Assembly (NCBI GenBank): GCA_021784255.1
Contig: JAJXSZ010000127.1
Location: forward strand, 1-8,323
Direction of reading: 5' to 3'
Source: Pseudomonadota bacterium
GTDB taxonomy: Bacteria; Pseudomonadota; Alphaproteobacteria; Acetobacterales; Acetobacteraceae
DNA length: 8,323 nt
Shown: positions 6,140 to 8,323 of the stretch, in pieces
How the letters are laid out: each line of letters begins with the position of its first letter
Position numbering within the stretch: position 1 is the stretch's first letter
Notes under the pieces: generated by a model
What the model was told of the DNA's origin: nothing
Databases searched by the model: none
Seen by the model: only the letters and a program-made list of their open reading frames with translations
Made by a program: the position numbers and the translations under genes

Positions 6140-7569
6140 CCGCGGGCGATCTCTGCCGGCTTCCCGCCGCCCGGCTGCACGGCCTGATCGCGCGGCGCGA
6201 GGTGTCGCCGGTCGAGCTGATGCGGGCGGTGCTGGAGCGCGCCGACCGGCTGCAGCCCGCCCTCAACTGCTTCATCACCCTCGACCATGACGGCGCGATG
6301 CGCGCCGCGCGGGACGCGGAACGGGCGGTGATGGCCGGCGAGCGGCTTGGTCCGCTGCACGCCATTCCCTGCGCGGTCAAGGACCTGGTCAACACCGCGG
6401 GGTTGCGCACCACCTTCGGCTCGCTGCTCTACGAGGACAACGTGCCGGACCAGGACGCGGTGGCGGCGGCGCGGCTGCGGGCGGCTGGCGCGATCTTGTT
6501 CGCCAAGACGACGACGCCGGAATTCGGCGCCAAATGCCTCACCGATGCGCCGCTGTTCGGCCGCACCCGCAACGCATGGAGTGCGGCGCATGGCAGCGGC
6601 GGATCGAGTGGCGGCTCGGCGGTGGCGGTGGCGAGCGGGATCGGCCCGATCGCCGTCGCGACGGATGGCGGCGGCTCAACCCGGATCCCCGCCGCCTGCA
6701 ACGGCGTGGTGGGGCTCAAGCAGGGGCTCGGGACCATCGCGCACAGCCAGGCCGCGGATGCGTTCGGCAACTACACCTATGTCACGCCGATGACCCGCAC
6801 GGTCGCCGACACTGCCCTGATGCTGCAGGCGATGGCCGGGCCCGACGACAGCGATCCGTGGTCGATCGGGGTCGCGGTGCCCGACTATGTCGCGGCGGCG
6901 CGGGGCGAGGGCGATCTGCGCGGCGTGCGGGTGCTGGCCAGCGCCGCGCCTCCTGGCCGGCCGGTTTCGGCCGAGATGGCGGCCGCCTTCCGGCGCGTGC
7001 TGGCGACGCTGGAAGCGCTGGGTGCCGAAATCGTGGCGTTCGACGGCGCGGGTTTCGACATCGAGCCGATCTGGCGCGCGATCAACCACACCACCTGGCG
7101 GGCCCGGTTCGCAGCGATCGCCGCTCGCGACGGCGAGCGCATGAGCTCCTCGCTGCTCCGTCAACTGGCGCTGGCGCAGGACGTGACCGGCGTCGAGTAC
7201 CAGCAGGCCATGTTCGACCGCGCGGCGCTGTTCCGGCGCGTGCAGGTGATGCTGCGGGAGGCGGCGCTGCTGGTGACGCCGACGCTGTCGCGTGCGGCCC
7301 TGCCGATCGGCCAGGACCTGTTCGGCCCGCTCGAGATTGACGGGCGCTCCTTCGCCGACCTGCGCGCCAACTGGTTCCCCTGGACCATGCCGTTCAACCT
7401 CACCGGTCATCCCGCGATCAGCTTGCCCTGCGGCTTCACGCCAGAGGGCCTGCCGCTCGGCGTGCAGTTGGTGGGCCGGATGCGCGGCGAGGCCGAGCTG
7501 CTGCGCGCTGCCGCCTTGTTCGAACGCGCGAGCCCCTGGGCCGAGTTCTGGCCCGAGGATCCGGCCTAG
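6136..7569 (+). CDS. Amidase-signature family hydrolase
   Basis: A 477-aa enzyme of the amidase signature family, which hydrolyses carboxamide bonds with a Ser-cisSer-Lys triad. The triad can be placed at K82 (AVKDL), S157 in the GSGGSSGGSA loop and nucleophile S181 in DGGGSTRIPA. The 24-residue gap between the two serines matches characterised members. The C-terminal block FNLTGHPAISLPCG is also characteristic, and the length is normal (about 450-500 aa). No signal peptide is apparent, so it is probably cytoplasmic. The start is taken as GTG 6136, which overlaps the bolA TGA in a GTGA quartet and gives a family-length N-terminus (DLCRLPAARLHGLIARREVSPVEL). The open frame extends far upstream only because of GC bias. 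GatA is unlikely, since gatB/gatC are absent nearby and the sequence resembles general amidases more. The substrate is unknown. Confidence 0.93.
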   Translation: MTAGDLCRLPAARLHGLIARREVSPVELMRAVLERADRLQPALNCFITLDHDGAMRAARDAERAVMAGERLGPLHAIPCAVKDLVNTAGLRTTFGSLLYEDNVPDQDAVAAARLRAAGAILFAKTTTPEFGAKCLTDAPLFGRTRNAWSAAHGSGGSSGGSAVAVASGIGPIAVATDGGGSTRIPAACNGVVGLKQGLGTIAHSQAADAFGNYTYVTPMTRTVADTALMLQAMAGPDDSDPWSIGVAVPDYVAAARGEGDLRGVRVLASAAPPGRPVSAEMAAAFRRVLATLEALGAEIVAFDGAGFDIEPIWRAINHTTWRARFAAIAARDGERMSSSLLRQLALAQDVTGVEYQQAMFDRAALFRRVQVMLREAALLVTPTLSRAALPIGQDLFGPLEIDGRSFADLRANWFPWTMPFNLTGHPAISLPCGFTPEGLPLGVQLVGRMRGEAELLRAAALFERASPWAEFWPEDPA

Positions 7570-7575
7570 CCTGCG

Positions 7576-8323
7576 ATGGCCGCGCCTCCATCAGCGACCA
7601 TCCGGCCCCGCTCCGTCCCGGCGCGGCTGGCCGCCCTGGCCCTGCTGGTCCTGCTCGCCGTTGCGGCCGGGTTGGTGGCGACGCTTGCCACGGCGGCGTG
7701 GACGGCGCGCCCGGTCGTGTTCCTCGCCGCCGGCTGGACGGTGTTTGCGCTCGGTGCCGGCGCCGCCGCGCGACGGGCCTGCGTGCCGCGCTGGCGCTGG
7801 CCGGTGACGGCTGGCGTGCTGGTCGTGGGCTCCGCGCTGGGCGCGGCGGCGCTGCTGCGCCCGGGCGATGCGACGATGCCGGCGCCACCCTCGGGGATCC
7901 TTCGCGTCGGACTGGCGGGCGGCGCGCACCTCGCCTATCTCGAGATGACAGCGCCGCACGCCGCGCACGCCACGCCGGTGATCTTTCTGCATGGCGGACC
8001 GGGGATGGCGGACATGGCCGGCGACCGGCCGTATCTGCGCCGGCTCGCGGCCGCTGGTTACGACGTCTATCTCTACGATCAGCTCGGTGCCGGCCAATCG
8101 AGCCGGCTTGCCGATCCCTCGCGCTACACGCTGGCGCGTGGCGTTGCCGACCTCGATTCGTTTCGTAAGGCGATCCATGCGCGGCAGGTGGATCTGATCG
8201 GGTATTCCTGGGGGGCGACACTCGCCGCAAGCTATCTGGCGAGCCATGCGCGCCATGTCGCCAGGGTGGTCTTCGTTTCGCCCGGCGCGCTGGACCCGCG
8301 CCGGAGCGATCTGGTGGCGATGC
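7576..8323 (+). CDS. Membrane-anchored alpha/beta hydrolase, prolyl-iminopeptidase-like (3' truncated)
   Basis: The reading frame opens at ATG 7576, 6 bp after the amidase stop, and runs off the right edge after 249 codons. Three hydrophobic segments are visible at about 18-42, 46-65 and 77-94. Arg-rich stretches precede the first and lie between the second and third, so by the positive-inside rule the catalytic domain would face the periplasm. The hydrolase domain starts near residue 107. It shows H139-G-G-P-G143 (the oxyanion motif of prolyl iminopeptidases, family S33), YDQLGAGQSS and the nucleophile elbow G209-Y-S211-W-G213. The Asp and His of the triad would lie beyond the window. Classical prolyl iminopeptidases are soluble and lack such an N-terminus. 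Peptidase activity is inferred from motifs; an esterase or epoxide-hydrolase-like role is possible. No clear ribosome binding site is seen, suggesting coupling to the amidase. Confidence 0.82.
   Translation, partial: MAAPPSATIRPRSVPARLAALALLVLLAVAAGLVATLATAAWTARPVVFLAAGWTVFALGAGAAARRACVPRWRWPVTAGVLVVGSALGAAALLRPGDATMPAPPSGILRVGLAGGAHLAYLEMTAPHAAHATPVIFLHGGPGMADMAGDRPYLRRLAAAGYDVYLYDQLGAGQSSRLADPSRYTLARGVADLDSFRKAIHARQVDLIGYSWGATLAASYLASHARHVARVVFVSPGALDPRRSDLVAM

Noticed and set aside
7436..8256. Minus-strand open frames of 221-264 codons over the hydrolase region
   Set aside because: They are Arg/Pro-rich shadows. The plus-strand frame carries HGGPG and GYSWG motifs and continues out of the window.

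Overview
The window comes from a high-GC bacterial chromosome. The gene order bolA / J-domain protein / cobS / cobT is one I associate with Alphaproteobacteria. Together with the GC-rich codon use, this suggests an alphaproteobacterium, possibly Rhodospirillales/Acetobacteraceae; the order-level placement is inference. CobS and CobT belong to the oxygen-dependent cobalamin pathway, so the organism probably makes B12 aerobically.

Layout. Positions 1-146 hold the 3' end of a probable IclR-type regulator. A 43-bp A/T-rich gap with a near-perfect Shine-Dalgarno follows, then a 599-aa thiamine-diphosphate enzyme of the acetolactate synthase superfamily (190-1989, +). This gene converges on cobT. 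The roughly 106 bp between them hold two successive, related palindromic hairpin elements. On the minus strand, read from right to left, come a J-domain protein with a Cys/His cluster (5724-5155), a spacer with a GC-rich hairpin and four exact-period 16-bp tandem repeats, cobS (5003-3993) and cobT (3985-2096). Divergent from the J-protein gene, on the plus strand, run bolA (5831-6139), an amidase-signature enzyme (6136-7569, overlapping bolA by 4 bp) and the first 249 codons of a membrane-anchored alpha/beta hydrolase with prolyl-iminopeptidase-like motifs (7576 to the window end).

How they work together. CobS (AAA+ ATPase) and CobT (VWA/MIDAS protein) form the ATP-driven chelatase motor that acts with CobN, which is not in this window, to insert Co2+ into hydrogenobyrinic acid a,c-diamide. 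The J-protein sits directly upstream on the same strand and may be co-transcribed. BolA is linked to Fe-S/glutaredoxin biology in other organisms. The amidase and hydrolase form a tight plus-strand cluster behind bolA, suggesting co-expression, but their substrates cannot be read from sequence.

No rRNA, tRNA, CRISPR array, transposase, phage gene or obvious new defence system is visible. Most of the window is ordinary housekeeping and metabolic content. The points most worth a second look are the non-coding repeats (paired palindromes at 1989-2089, 16-bp tandem repeat at 5018-5081), the J-protein/chelatase pairing, the unassigned ThDP enzyme and the membrane-tethered peptidase-like hydrolase. 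Apart from a start-codon choice or two, the coding regions tile the window and leave no gene-free stretch above 300 bases.
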